NCBI RefSeq assembly: GCF_042427745.1
Contig: NZ_JBHMFA010000017.1
Source of the DNA: Algibacter miyuki
GTDB taxonomy: Bacteria > Bacteroidota > Bacteroidia > Flavobacteriales > Flavobacteriaceae
Strand: one strand, 5' to 3'
DNA: 64,000 nucleotides
The notes under the pieces are model-generated. The model made no database searches. It was given only the letters and a program-made list of their open reading frames with translations, and was not told where the DNA came from. Below, one piece after another: positions 26,257 to 35,249 of the stretch (its first letter is position 1; every line of letters starts with the position of its first letter). The translations under genes were made by a program, and so were the position numbers.

Positions 26257-26928
26257 TTAGGCCGTTTTTTTGTAGATTCTTATTTCTTTTCGGGTATAAT
26301 CGAGTACAGATTCTTCCTTTAATTCATTTAAAAGAATATTTAACGTTGGTCGAGATGTGCCAATTAGAGATGCAATGTCTTTTTGAGTATAGGGATGATG
26401 CACTACGCGGTCGCCTGTTTTATCACAATCGTAACCATAATCGGTACATAATTCATGTAAAAACTCCAGAAGTCTGGTTTTAGCATCTTTAAAAAGTAGA
26501 AGTTGTAAACGGCGTTCTAATTTTTTTAACCGGAAACCAATAATTTTATATACTTTGAAGGTAAAGGTTTGATTATCTCGCATTAAATTGTGCATAGCGT
26601 CTACACCTACAGGACAAATACTGGTTGTGTTATCTATCGATTGTGCAAATTCTTCACGTTTATCGTCTCCAAGAATAGCGGTTTCACCAAAGAGTTCGCC
26701 ACGGGTTAAAATAGCTTTAACCACCTCAACACCATCTTCATTATAATAACCAATTTTCACTTTTCCCTTTTCGATTAAATAAATTTTATTGGCGAAGTCT
26801 TGTTCAAAATAAATGTAATCCTGCTTTTTGTAAGCATCAAAACTATGATCTTTCTTATAATTTTTAAATTTATGTGGACAAAGCAATTTAAAGAGATTTA
26901 CATCATCGAAAAACCAAAGAGAATTCAT
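26257..26928 (-). CDS. Crp/Fnr family transcriptional regulator
   Basis: A 223-residue regulator with an N-terminal cyclic-nucleotide-binding-like domain (about 25-130; IYLIEKGKVKIGYYNEDG and LTRGELFGETAILGDD) and a C-terminal winged helix-turn-helix (about 150-223; YTQKDIASLIGTSRPTLNIL). The sensing pocket contains GELFGE but the following arginine-serine pair of cAMP-binding proteins is not obvious, so cAMP may not be the signal. No cysteine cluster for an iron-sulphur centre as in Fnr is seen. It is a single-gene unit. Confidence 0.9.
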   Translation of the reverse strand: MNSLWFFDDVNLFKLLCPHKFKNYKKDHSFDAYKKQDYIYFEQDFANKIYLIEKGKVKIGYYNEDGVEVVKAILTRGELFGETAILGDDKREEFAQSIDNTTSICPVGVDAMHNLMRDNQTFTFKVYKIIGFRLKKLERRLQLLLFKDAKTRLLEFLHELCTDYGYDCDKTGDRVVHHPYTQKDIASLIGTSRPTLNILLNELKEESVLDYTRKEIRIYKKTA

Positions 26929-26995
26929 GTATTACAAGTATTGATTAACCCAATTTAAGTCGTATTAAAATGTTAAAAATTACATTTTTAGCATA

Positions 26996-27025
26996 AAAAA
27001 AAGCCTCCATATTGGAGGCTTTTTC
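26996..27025 (-). terminator. Terminator downstream of the DUF5606 gene
   Basis: AAAAAGCCTCCA-TAT-TGGAGGCTTTTT, a compact hairpin with flanking A and T runs 20 bases past the stop. Confidence 0.88.
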
Positions 27026-27045
27026 ATTTATACTTTTATGTTTTT

Positions 27046-27477
27046 TTATTCTTCTTCGTCGGCAGCGGCGCTTTCGGCTACTTCTGCTTCTAAATTATCA
27101 ATCATATTGTGTTTTATCAATAGATTGTACCATGTAAGTACTTTTTTAATATCACTTGGGTACACACGATCTTCATCGTAATCTGGTAAAATATCAAAGA
27201 AATATTCTTCTAATTTATCTTTACCGTCTTTTGGTTTTACAGAACTTTCTTGTCCGTTTTCTTTTGTTTTAATATTTAATAAAACTTGTTTCAACGGCAC
27301 TTCTTCTGTTAAAGTATAAATAGCAATTTCGCTTAAAACGCTAACGTTCTGTCTTACGTTTACCGTAATACGTTTTTTATCGATTAACGATTCTGCTACA
27401 AAACCTCCTCGTGTTTGTGCTACTAACTTGTACAAACCTGGTTTTCCTGATATTGATAATACTTTATCTAAACTCAT
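27046..27477 (-). CDS. DUF5606 family protein
   Basis: A 143-residue cytosolic protein of a family restricted to Bacteroidota. The opening MSLDKVLSISGKPGLYKLVA and QTRGGFVAESLIDKKR, with a central VPLKQVLLNI and DIKKVLTWYNLLIKHNMI, are its hallmarks; the C-terminus is Glu/Ala-rich. Function unknown. It follows def by 54 bases, an order I recall from many flavobacterial genomes, suggesting a translation or protein-maturation link that is not proven. Confidence 0.88.
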   Translation of the reverse strand: MSLDKVLSISGKPGLYKLVAQTRGGFVAESLIDKKRITVNVRQNVSVLSEIAIYTLTEEVPLKQVLLNIKTKENGQESSVKPKDGKDKLEEYFFDILPDYDEDRVYPSDIKKVLTWYNLLIKHNMIDNLEAEVAESAAADEEE

Positions 27478-27531
27478 ATATTATTTTTTGAAAGTGGCAA
27501 ATATCAAATGTTTATTGATGCCTTGCAAATA

Positions 27532-28122
27532 TTAACGTCTCTTTTTTTGATCTGGGAATCGCATTCTATAATCTACCTTAATTTTTCCTTTAGAAATGTT
27601 AGAAAGACGTCCTTTAATTAAACGCTTTTTTAAACTAGAAAGTTTATCGGTAAACAAAACACCTTCGATATGGTCGTACTCATGCTGAATTACACGTGCT
27701 ACTAAACCTTCAAATTTTTCGGTATGTGCTTCAAAGTTTTCATCTAAATATTCAATAGTAATATTAGGTTTTCTAAATACATCTTCCCTAACATCTGGAA
27801 TACTCAAGCAGCCTTCATTAAAGGCCCATTCTTCTCCTTCTTCATTAGTGATTTTCGCATTAATAAAAACACGTTTAAAACCATCTAAACTTTTCTGTTC
27901 TTCTTCCGTTAAATCTTCATCTTCAGAAAAAGGTGTGGTATCTATTAAAAATAAACGAATTGGTAAACCTATTTGTGGCGCAGCAAGCCCAACACCATAA
28001 GCGTTGTACATGGTCTCGAACATGTTTTCTAAAAGCGTATCCAGGTTTGGATAATCTTTAGAAATGTCCTTTGCTTCTTTTTTTAAAACAGGGTCGCCGT
28101 AGGCTACAATGGGTAAAATCAT
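27532..28122 (-). CDS. def: Peptide deformylase
   Basis: Removes the formyl group from N-terminal methionine of new proteins. 196 residues. All three family motifs are present: GVGLAAPQIG (43-52), EGCLSIP with metal ligand Cys105, and QHEYDHIEG with His147, Glu148 and His151. The loop with EDEDLTEEEQKS (about 68-79) is a flavobacterial insertion. A minus-strand TACTTTTG box at 28146-28153 lies 24 bases before the start. Confidence 0.97.
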   Translation of the reverse strand: MILPIVAYGDPVLKKEAKDISKDYPNLDTLLENMFETMYNAYGVGLAAPQIGLPIRLFLIDTTPFSEDEDLTEEEQKSLDGFKRVFINAKITNEEGEEWAFNEGCLSIPDVREDVFRKPNITIEYLDENFEAHTEKFEGLVARVIQHEYDHIEGVLFTDKLSSLKKRLIKGRLSNISKGKIKVDYRMRFPDQKKRR

Positions 28123-28416
28123 TCTGTATTTTTTATTAGTAATTGCAAAAGTACAATTCTATACATTTACTTAGAACATTTTACTAAAAAAATTGTGAGA
28201 AGAAGTGGAATAATACTTAAAAATAAACCCAACCAATAGGTTAAAATTAACACTAATAAATTACTGATTTTTACAACAGCACCTTGTTGTTTTCTACCTT
28301 TTAGCTGGGGTTTGACTACTAAACTTTAAATTTAACTAATAATTAAAATTTGAAATACAAAGCTAGAAAAACAGAAACCATTAAATACTATCATTAATTA
28401 ACAGATTTACAAGCAC

Positions 28417-28827
28417 TTATAACGAATACAAATAACTTTGTAAAATTAAGGTCGCGCTTATTTCGTCTACTAGAGCTTTATTTTTACGTTGTTTTTTTTT
28501 GAGTCCGCTATCTATCATGGTTTGAAATGCCATTTTTGAAGTAAAACGTTCATCGACACGCTTGACAGGAATATTCGGAAATTGCTTTTCTAATTGACTT
28601 AGAAATTTTACAATAAACACCTCACTTTCCGATGCCGTGTTATCCATTTGTTTTGGTTCGCCTACTAAGAATAATTCAACAGATTCCTTAGCTACATAGG
28701 TTTTTAAAAAACTAAAAAGTTCCTTTGTATTTACTGTGGTAAGGCCAGATGCAATTATTTGTAACTCGTCGGTAATTGCAATACCTGTGCGCTTGGTTCC
28801 GTAATCTATTGCTAAAATGCGTGCCAT
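28417..28827 (-). CDS. ruvX: Holliday junction resolvase-like RuvX/YqgF
   Basis: A 136-residue RNase H-fold nuclease. ILAIDYGTKRTGIAITDE holds the first catalytic Asp, FLVGEPKQMDNT the second block and VKRVDERFTSKMA the third. The family is tied to Holliday junctions and, in E. coli, to 16S rRNA 5'-end processing. It lies upstream of def, with a 294-base spacer. Confidence 0.94.
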   Translation of the reverse strand: MARILAIDYGTKRTGIAITDELQIIASGLTTVNTKELFSFLKTYVAKESVELFLVGEPKQMDNTASESEVFIVKFLSQLEKQFPNIPVKRVDERFTSKMAFQTMIDSGLKKKQRKNKALVDEISATLILQSYLYSL

Positions 28828-28892
28828 AAATAAATTTTATGTAAAAATAGGTTATTATATCAATTTCAACCTAATAGAAATTCTTTTAAAAC

Positions 28893-28923
28893 AAAAAAGG
28901 CTACCTTTTCAGATAGCCTTTTT
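28893..28923 (-). terminator. Terminator downstream of the small secreted protein gene
   Basis: AAAAAGGCTA against TAGCCTTTTT with a ten-base loop, 20 bases past the stop codon. Confidence 0.82.
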
Positions 28924-28942
28924 AAATGGATATAATATATTT

Positions 28943-29242
28943 TTAAGCTTTTACTCGTTTTGCTAAAGAAGGAAATAACAAACCAATATTGCTTACTTGT
29001 CTTTCTCTATTTAAATAACTTCTAATATCACTAGTAGATTTAGCAAGTATAGCTTCAACCTCAGCACTATCTTTAATTATAGTTTTAGTTTCTACCGTAG
29101 TAGTGGCTGCTTGTTTTTTATTGTTTTCAACAGAAATTGTTTTACTTACTTCTACAACTACATCTTCTGTTTTGTTGCTTTGCGCATGCCCTACAGAAAC
29201 TGTTAGTAATAAAATTAGAAGTGTTATAAAAGTAGTTTTCAT
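28943..29242 (-). CDS. Small exported protein of unknown function
   Basis: A 99-residue protein with a clean signal peptide (MKTTFITLLILLLTVSVGHA, cut before Q). The mature part is Glu/Lys/Thr-rich (VVVEVSKTISVENNKK, TTTVETKTIIKD) and ends with a short segment LLFPSLAKRVKA. A longer frame reaches 29347 from a GTG, but a complete promoter lies inside that extension, so ATG at 29242 is the start. No domain recognised. Confidence 0.72.
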   Translation of the reverse strand: MKTTFITLLILLLTVSVGHAQSNKTEDVVVEVSKTISVENNKKQAATTTVETKTIIKDSAEVEAILAKSTSDIRSYLNRERQVSNIGLLFPSLAKRVKA

Positions 29243-29265
29243 ATTGTTATTTTCTTTTGCTGGGA

Positions 29266-29294
29266 CAAATATACATTGGGCAACCAGTTTGCAA
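29266..29294 (-). promoter_or_regulatory. Flavobacterial-type promoter of the small secreted protein gene
   Basis: On the minus strand TTG (complement of 29292-29294), 18 bases, TATATTTG (complement of 29266-29273). It sits 23 bases before the ATG at 29242 and decides that start. Confidence 0.75.
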
Positions 29295-29488
29295 ACAATA
29301 AAATAGAGTAAGGGCTTAGATTTTCGTTTAGTAGAAAACAGGTACACTTTAAACGATAAACAGTTGATTTACATCATCTCAACGATGAAATACATGTTTT
29401 TCAAATAATTCTATGATAATACTACCTAACAAAAAGATAAAGCGCACATTTAAACGCTGTATTTTATTTCATTATTCGATATTTTACG

Positions 29489-29551
29489 CATACAGTAATC
29501 GATAATTATACTTTAATAGTTACCTTTTTTGAATGATACCTATTATATTTG
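29489..29551 (+). promoter_or_regulatory. dapD promoter region with upstream CATACAGTAATCGA motif
   Basis: TATATTTG at 29544-29551 is a -7 element 18 bases before the dapD ATG; the nearest TTG is too close to be a standard -33 element. CATACAGTAATCGA at 29489-29502 recurs with one change at 56255-56268, in a similar place before the M43 protease gene. It could be an activator site. Confidence 0.45.
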
Positions 29552-29569
29552 CGGAAAATAAAGATATCA

Positions 29570-30385
29570 ATGACACAATTACAACAGATCATAGAAAAAG
29601 CTTGGGAAAATAGAGATTTATTAAGCGAAGAAACAACGACAACTGCAATTAGAAACGTAGTTGATTTACTAGATAAAGGTGAATTAAGAGTTGCTGAACC
29701 TACTGAAAACGGATGGCAAGTTAACGAATGGGTAAAAAAAGCAGTCGTTTTATATTTCCCAATTCAAAAAATGGAAACTATAGAATGTGGTCCTTTAGAA
29801 TTTCATGATAAAATTCCATTAAAAACAGGTTATGCTGCAAAAGGTATTCGTGTAGTACCTCATGCTGTTGCCAGACACGGTGCTTACATTTCGGCTGGCA
29901 CTATTTTAATGCCAAGTTACGTAAATATTGGTGCTTATGTAGACGAAGGTACTATGGTTGATACTTGGGCTACTGTTGGAAGTTGTGCACAAATTGGTAA
30001 AAACGTTCACCTTTCTGGTGGTGTTGGTATTGGTGGTGTATTAGAACCTTTACAAGCTGCTCCGGTAATTATTGAAGACAATGCTTTTATAGGAAGCCGT
30101 TGTATTGTTGTTGAAGGTGTACACGTAGAAACAGAAGCGGTTTTAGGTGCTGGTGTTACTTTAACTATGAGTACTAAAATTATTGATGTTACCGGTGATG
30201 AACCTGTTGAATATAAAGGACGTGTTCCTGCTCGTTCTGTAGTAATCCCAGGAAGTTATGCTAAAGAATTCCCTGCTGGAACTTACAACGTACCATGCGC
30301 TATTATTATTGGTAAACGTAAAGAAAGTACCAACAAAAAAACCTCACTTAACGATGCTTTAAGAGAGCATAGTGTTGCGGTTTAA
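29570..30385 (+). CDS. dapD: 2,3,4,5-tetrahydropyridine-2,6-dicarboxylate N-succinyltransferase
   Basis: Transfers succinyl from succinyl-CoA in the lysine/meso-diaminopimelate pathway that feeds peptidoglycan. 271 residues, normal length. After an N-terminal helical domain (MTQLQQIIEKAWENRDLL), the left-handed beta-helix of hexapeptide repeats is clear (about 105-240: MPSYVNIGAYVDEGTMVDTW, IGKNVHLSGGVGIGGVLEPL, AFIGSRCIVVEGVHV). An upstream TTG at 29549 is in frame but overlaps the -7 element, so ATG 29570 is chosen. Transcribed alone. Confidence 0.97.
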   Translation: MTQLQQIIEKAWENRDLLSEETTTTAIRNVVDLLDKGELRVAEPTENGWQVNEWVKKAVVLYFPIQKMETIECGPLEFHDKIPLKTGYAAKGIRVVPHAVARHGAYISAGTILMPSYVNIGAYVDEGTMVDTWATVGSCAQIGKNVHLSGGVGIGGVLEPLQAAPVIIEDNAFIGSRCIVVEGVHVETEAVLGAGVTLTMSTKIIDVTGDEPVEYKGRVPARSVVIPGSYAKEFPAGTYNVPCAIIIGKRKESTNKKTSLNDALREHSVAV

Positions 30386-30405
30386 TATGTAAATATTATA
30401 ATTAA

Positions 30406-30458
30406 AAAATCTTCAGTTATCCTGTTTTTTAAACCTGCTAACTGAAGATTTATTTTTT
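30406..30458 (+). terminator. Terminator of dapD
   Basis: AAATCTTCAGTTA (30407-30419) against TAACTGAAGATTT (30439-30451) with a 19-base loop, then a T-rich tail, 22 bases past the stop. Confidence 0.82.
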
Positions 30459-30462
30459 ATCC

Positions 30463-31518
30463 ATGCTCATGAAAGTATTAGTTATACAGCAAAAAATGAT
30501 TGGAGATGTGCTTACAAGCAGTATTTTGTTTGAAGCCCTTCGCCATAAGTATCCTAATGCCCAACTGCATTACCTAATTAACGAGCACACCTACCCTGTT
30601 GTTGAAAACAATCCGTTTATAGATCACTTTATCTTCTTTACTAAAAAAGAAGAGTGGAGTAAAAAAGCATTATTCAACTTTGCTAAAAAGATAAAACAAC
30701 AGCATTTTGATGTGGTTATCGATGTGTATTCCAAATTATCGAGTAACATTATTAGTGCCTATTCTGGAGCTAAAACTAAAATTTCTTATCATAAAACGTA
30801 CACAACTCCTGTTTATCATCATAATATAAAACGCTTAAAAAGTACGGATGAAAAATCGGGACTAGCCATTGTTAACAGACTACAACTACTACAACCTTTA
30901 GGAATAGAAAACGCATCCATAAAACCAAAAATTTATTTAACTGACGCTGAAATTGATTCGAGTAAACAATTCTTAACTCAGCACCATGTAGATTTTAGCA
31001 AGCCCACTTACATGATTAGTGTATTAGGAAGCGGTACCAATAAAACCTACCCATTCCCGTATATGGCAAAAATTATTGATGCCATTGTAAAACAAACACA
31101 AGGACAAATTCTGTTTAATTACATCCCAAAACAAGCCGCGGATGCTCAAGCTATTTTCGATTTGTGCCTACCGGAAACACAACAACATATTCTATTTGAT
31201 GTTTTTGGAAAAAGCTTGAGAGATTTCTTAGCCATAACAACACATTGCGATGCTTTGATAGGTAATGAAGGTGGCGCCGTTAACATGGCAAAAGCGCTAA
31301 ACATAAAAACCTTTACTATATTTTCGCCATGGATAGATAAAGCCACTTGGAATCTTTTTGAAGATAAAAATAATGTAAGCGTACATTTAAAAGATTTTAA
31401 GCCCCAACTATACACCAAGCCCGAAAAAGCACTCAAAAAAGAAGCACTCTCGCTTTACAATCAATTTACTCCAGATTTAATTCAACCCAAGCTAAAGACA
31501 TTTTTAGAATCGCTTTAA
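30463..31518 (+). CDS. Glycosyltransferase family 9 (heptosyltransferase-like)
   Basis: A 351-residue cytosolic GT9 enzyme, first of the lipopolysaccharide-type cluster. It starts MKVLVIQQKMIGDVLTSSIL, the GT9 N-terminal block for the acceptor side, and has the donor-site region SVLGSGTNKTYP and TTHCDALIGNEGGAVNMAKAL near the C-terminus. GT9 members add heptose (or other sugars) to the lipopolysaccharide inner core. ATG codons at 30463 and 30469 are both possible; the second matches relatives better. Confidence 0.88.
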   Translation: MLMKVLVIQQKMIGDVLTSSILFEALRHKYPNAQLHYLINEHTYPVVENNPFIDHFIFFTKKEEWSKKALFNFAKKIKQQHFDVVIDVYSKLSSNIISAYSGAKTKISYHKTYTTPVYHHNIKRLKSTDEKSGLAIVNRLQLLQPLGIENASIKPKIYLTDAEIDSSKQFLTQHHVDFSKPTYMISVLGSGTNKTYPFPYMAKIIDAIVKQTQGQILFNYIPKQAADAQAIFDLCLPETQQHILFDVFGKSLRDFLAITTHCDALIGNEGGAVNMAKALNIKTFTIFSPWIDKATWNLFEDKNNVSVHLKDFKPQLYTKPEKALKKEALSLYNQFTPDLIQPKLKTFLESL

Positions 31519-31570
31519 TTTTTTATAGCTGTTAAAAGGTTTATTTTTACAACTTAATTGATTTAAAAAT

Positions 31571-32326
31571 TTGAATCCATCTAAAAAGATATCGGCTTTA
31601 ATAATTACCTATAATGAAGTCAACCATATAGACCACGTTATAAAAAACATCGCTTTTGCCGATGAAATAATTGTAATAGATTCCTTTAGCACCGATGGTA
31701 CTTTCGAAAAACTATCTGCCTTAAAACAAGTTACAACTATACAGCGCGAATTTAAAAATTTTGCCGACCAACGTAATTTTGCCATTGCACAAGCACAACA
31801 CGATTGGATTTTATTCATCGATGCTGATGAGCGTATTACCCCAAAATTAAAAACCGAAATACTAGAAACCGTAAACACTTCGGAAAACATAGCAGCTTTT
31901 ATGGTAAAACGCTTGTATTTTTTCAAACAAAAACGCATTCGTTTTAGTGGTTTCCAAACCGATACCACCTATCGCCTTTTCCGACGAAATAAAGTAAAAT
32001 ATATTGAGGATAAAATAGTACACGAATTACCAGAAATAGATGGAACCAGCGCGCTTTTAAAAAATAACATGCTCCATTATTGCTTTGATAGTGCCGCGCA
32101 TTACAAAGCCAAAATGGAACATTACGCTAAACTAAAAGCTTTAGAACTTCATCAAAAAGGAAAAAGGCCCAATGCATTTCATTTCTACATCAGACCTTTT
32201 TATAAATTTATAGTCAATTATTTTTTCCGACTCGGTTTTTTAGATGGCAAAGAAGGTTTTACGATCTGTTATTTAAGTGCCTACGGCGTTTATTTTAGAT
32301 ATCAAGAATTAAAACGATTAAGCTGA
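31571..32326 (+). CDS. Glycosyltransferase family 2 (WaaE/KdtX-like), TTG start
   Basis: A 251-residue GT2 enzyme with the GT-A opening KISALIITYNEVNHIDHVI, the DxD-type sequence FIDADERI and FRLGFLDGKEGF near the end, as in WaaE/KdtX lipopolysaccharide-core glucosyltransferases. No ATG stands before the conserved start, so TTG at 31571 is used. The last nine bases overlap the end of the convergent kinase gene. Confidence 0.88.
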   Translation: MNPSKKISALIITYNEVNHIDHVIKNIAFADEIIVIDSFSTDGTFEKLSALKQVTTIQREFKNFADQRNFAIAQAQHDWILFIDADERITPKLKTEILETVNTSENIAAFMVKRLYFFKQKRIRFSGFQTDTTYRLFRRNKVKYIEDKIVHELPEIDGTSALLKNNMLHYCFDSAAHYKAKMEHYAKLKALELHQKGKRPNAFHFYIRPFYKFIVNYFFRLGFLDGKEGFTICYLSAYGVYFRYQELKRLS

Positions 32327-33085
32327 TTTCCAAAATTTCAGTTTCTTTTTTAATCGTATTTTTCGGTGGTACTTCTCCTGAAATGCTTCGGTTTCGCTCC
32401 ACATTAAATTGAATATTTTATTATAATCTTCACCCGAACATTTAGCATATTCATCACTCATCACTTCAACCATAGATTTATGCGTGGTTAATCGGGCAAA
32501 ATTTTTAATGCGGGTTTCAAAATTTAAGGGTTTAAATTCCATTCGGTTTAAATCTACCAAATAAAATTTATAGTCACCACCATTCAACTCAATTAAAGTA
32601 TTTCCTGGTGAATGATCTAAAAAGTGAATCCCTTTATCATGCAGCTCATAAGTAAACCTTGTAAAAGCACGAAGTATGGCTTCATGGTTGGGAATATCAA
32701 AATCTGTAGTTAACTCTCTGTAGGTTAAATCGTCATTAACTTGAGCACTTATATAATAGCTTTTTTTGAATAAAAAAGGCGTTTCAAACTCATAATATGC
32801 AATGGGTTGCGGCGTCCCAATTCCGAAGGTTTTTAATTTATTAGCGTACTCAAAAGAGCGCTGTGCTTTACTTTTTCTGAAAAACTTATACGCAATTTGA
32901 TTTACCAAATTAGGAACTTTAAAAGACTTCACATTTATAGTCTGATTCTCTAATTTGAAAAGTTTTAGAGAATTCCGGTCTTGATTGCCAAATGGAATTC
33001 CTTTCGAATCAAAACCATCTATAATATCATCTAAAAAAGGTTTATCTCCTAAAAACTCATCTTGTATTACTTCAAATTGTTTCAT
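32318..33085 (-). CDS. Lipopolysaccharide (Kdo/heptose) kinase family protein
   Basis: A 255-residue protein of the WaaP/KdkA kinase group. The catalytic loop is HFLDHSPGNTLI with Asp157 and Asn162; VDLNRM with Asp178 stands in for the metal-binding DFG. The expected job is phosphorylating a Kdo or heptose of the lipopolysaccharide core in the cytosol before export. It is the only gene of the cluster on the minus strand and its 3' end overlaps the GT2 gene tail to tail. Confidence 0.85.
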   Translation of the reverse strand: MKQFEVIQDEFLGDKPFLDDIIDGFDSKGIPFGNQDRNSLKLFKLENQTINVKSFKVPNLVNQIAYKFFRKSKAQRSFEYANKLKTFGIGTPQPIAYYEFETPFLFKKSYYISAQVNDDLTYRELTTDFDIPNHEAILRAFTRFTYELHDKGIHFLDHSPGNTLIELNGGDYKFYLVDLNRMEFKPLNFETRIKNFARLTTHKSMVEVMSDEYAKCSGEDYNKIFNLMWSETEAFQEKYHRKIRLKKKLKFWKSA

Positions 33086-33149
33086 CTTAGCTTAAAGTTA
33101 GCATTTTTGCGAGTATTATTTACATCTGTAAAATTATAAATTTAAATTC

Positions 33150-33157
33150 TATATTTG
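33150..33157 (+). promoter_or_regulatory. -7 element (TATATTTG) before the second glycosyltransferase run
   Basis: TATATTTG ends 22 bases before the ATG at 33180. No TTG is found at the standard distance. It could start a transcript covering the three glycosyltransferase genes that follow. Confidence 0.5.
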
Positions 33158-33179
33158 TTGAAATTAAAATTAAATAATA

Positions 33180-34235
33180 ATGCAAAAAAGAGTTGTGTAT
33201 ATTCTTCACAAGAATGGAGCTAAAAGCCACTATACTGCGCTAGATAACCTTCTGAAAAAAAATGATACAATTCTTAAACATAGAGAATTTTCTGTTTTTG
33301 GAACTTTGTTTAAATCAATTATCTCATTAAATGGTTCTTTATTAAAAAAACAATTGATCAATTTTATTTTTTTATTAGAATTATTGCTCTCTAAAAACAA
33401 AAAAATTGTTTTAGGAATAGCTCCTTTTGATAAGAAATTAGTCATTCTTAAAACACTTTTAAAAAGCCATCAAATATACTATCATACATCATGGACTTGT
33501 TGGGACGGAAGTTTTCATCCAAAACGAAAGAAAAACACTCCTAAAGTAAAAAAAAGTTGGAAACTATTTTTAAAAAATGATGTTAAACATATCTTTACAG
33601 TTACCGAGCAAAGTAAAAAACAACTAATAGAAAATTATGATATCAAAGAAGACAAAATAGATGTGGTTTACCATGCTCTTGACTCTGTTTTTTTTAATAA
33701 TCATCAAGAAATTAATAAAAAACCTCTTAGTTTCATCTATTTAGGAAGACTATTACCACAAAAAGGAATTACAGAACTTTTAGATTTCTTTTCAAAGCAG
33801 AACAAAGCAACATTAACCATTATTGGTAATGGAAAAACAGAAAAAGAAGTAGCCGATTTTGCAAGTAAGCATGAATCTATTACCCATTATCCTTTTATAA
33901 AAGATCAACAAAAAATTATTAATTTAATAAGTAATCACGAATACCTCGTTTTAAATTCTAAAAAAACAACTAAATGGGAAGAACTTTTTGGACTAGTAAT
34001 TATTGAGTGTATGTCTCAAGGAACAATACCTATTGCTACAAACCATTCTGGACCAAAAGAAATTATAACTAGCGACATAGGGTATTTATCTCGTGAAGGC
34101 GAAATTCTTTCAGTAATTTCCAAACTAATAAAAAACGAAAGTTTCGATGAGGAAATGTCTAAGAATGCCCGAAAAAAAGCGCTAATATATAAAGTAGATG
34201 CCATCTCTGAAAGGTGGAAAGCAATTCTAAACTAA
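33180..34235 (+). CDS. Glycosyltransferase family 4
   Basis: A 351-residue GT-B enzyme. The C-terminal donor-binding half has IYLGRLLPQKGITELLDFF, LTIIGNGKTE, and the E-x7-E segment ELFGLVIIECMSQGTIPIA. The N-terminal acceptor half is Lys-rich and poorly conserved, typical for outer-core or O-antigen genes. It is visibly more AT-rich than its flanking housekeeping genes. Only three bases separate it from the next gene. Sugar and acceptor unknown. Confidence 0.85.
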   Translation: MQKRVVYILHKNGAKSHYTALDNLLKKNDTILKHREFSVFGTLFKSIISLNGSLLKKQLINFIFLLELLLSKNKKIVLGIAPFDKKLVILKTLLKSHQIYYHTSWTCWDGSFHPKRKKNTPKVKKSWKLFLKNDVKHIFTVTEQSKKQLIENYDIKEDKIDVVYHALDSVFFNNHQEINKKPLSFIYLGRLLPQKGITELLDFFSKQNKATLTIIGNGKTEKEVADFASKHESITHYPFIKDQQKIINLISNHEYLVLNSKKTTKWEELFGLVIIECMSQGTIPIATNHSGPKEIITSDIGYLSREGEILSVISKLIKNESFDEEMSKNARKKALIYKVDAISERWKAILN

Positions 34236-34238
34236 CCC

Positions 34239-35177
34239 ATGATAGACGTAAGCTGTATTATTATTAATTATAACACTTCAAAATATACCTTTGAAGCTGT
34301 AGAATCCATTTTAAAGAAACAGAACGAAGATATTTCTTACGAAATAATTATTGTAGATAATGCTTCTAAACAAGAGGACTACATTCAATTAAAATCGAAT
34401 TTAGATGCCTTAAATCTTAGTAATATCAAATTAATTAGAAGTAAAATTAATACAGGTTTTGGAGCCGGTAATATGATAGGTGTTCAACATTCCGCTTCAT
34501 GTAAATATTATGCTTTTATAAACAATGATACTTTACAAATCTCGACCAATTTTTTAAAAGATTTAAAAGATTTTATGGAGCAAAATCCAGACACAGGTAT
34601 TTGCTCACCTCAAATGTTAGATGAAGAAAGAAACTTTAGAGTAACTATAGATCATTTTTCAACTATAAAAAGAGAAATTTTTAGACGTCCCATTTTAGAA
34701 AAATTATTTCCTAAAAAATATTTAAACAGAAAAACAACCTATAATAAACCAACCAAAGTTCATTATGTACAAGGATCTTTTATGTTTGTCGAAGCAAAAA
34801 CATTTAACGAAATTGGAGGCTTTGACAGAAATATATTCTTGTATTATGAAGAATCAGACCTAAGTTGGAGGTTTTTAAAACAAAAGAATAAAAACACTTA
34901 TTTAATACCATCCATTGAATACATTCATTATAAAGGTATTAGCACTAAAAAAAACATAGATATAAAGATAGAGCAAAAAATATCTCTGTTATACTACATA
35001 AACAAGCATTATGGGTGGCTACATCATCAAGTATTATTAAAATGGTATATCATTCGATATTTTTTCACTTCAATTATAAAACCAAAATATTGGAAACTCT
35101 TTTATGTGCTTTTAATAGGGGCCCCTTTAAGCAAGTCATTAATGCAAAAGCAACGTGTTTTAAATTTGGATAAATAA
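34239..35177 (+). CDS. Glycosyltransferase family 2 (rhamnosyltransferase-like)
   Basis: A 312-residue GT-A enzyme opening VSCIIINYNTSKYTFEAVES, with the metal-binding region AFINNDTLQIS and the acceptor-side block GGFDRNIFLYYEESDLSWRF, a pattern seen in rhamnosyltransferases and related GT2 enzymes. It follows the GT4 gene by three bases. Likely adds a sugar to lipopolysaccharide or another surface glycan. Confidence 0.87.
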   Translation: MIDVSCIIINYNTSKYTFEAVESILKKQNEDISYEIIIVDNASKQEDYIQLKSNLDALNLSNIKLIRSKINTGFGAGNMIGVQHSASCKYYAFINNDTLQISTNFLKDLKDFMEQNPDTGICSPQMLDEERNFRVTIDHFSTIKREIFRRPILEKLFPKKYLNRKTTYNKPTKVHYVQGSFMFVEAKTFNEIGGFDRNIFLYYEESDLSWRFLKQKNKNTYLIPSIEYIHYKGISTKKNIDIKIEQKISLLYYINKHYGWLHHQVLLKWYIIRYFFTSIIKPKYWKLFYVLLIGAPLSKSLMQKQRVLNLDK

Positions 35178-35249
35178 TTCTATATATTTAATAGACGTAT
35201 TTATAGAAAACCCCGTGCTTTTCCATTAATTATTTCAGAATAAAACCAA

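Noticed and set aside
28167..28325. Minus-strand open frame between ruvX and def encoding a Lys/Gln-rich start and a long Leu/Ile/Phe run like a small membrane protein
   Set aside because: No ATG, GTG or TTG precedes the hydrophobic part, and Leu/Ile/Phe runs arise easily from TTA/ATT-rich DNA. Might be a decayed gene, but not supportable.
29245..29347. N-terminal extension of the small secreted protein from a GTG codon
   Set aside because: A complete promoter lies inside the extension, and the signal peptide starts at the ATG at 29242.
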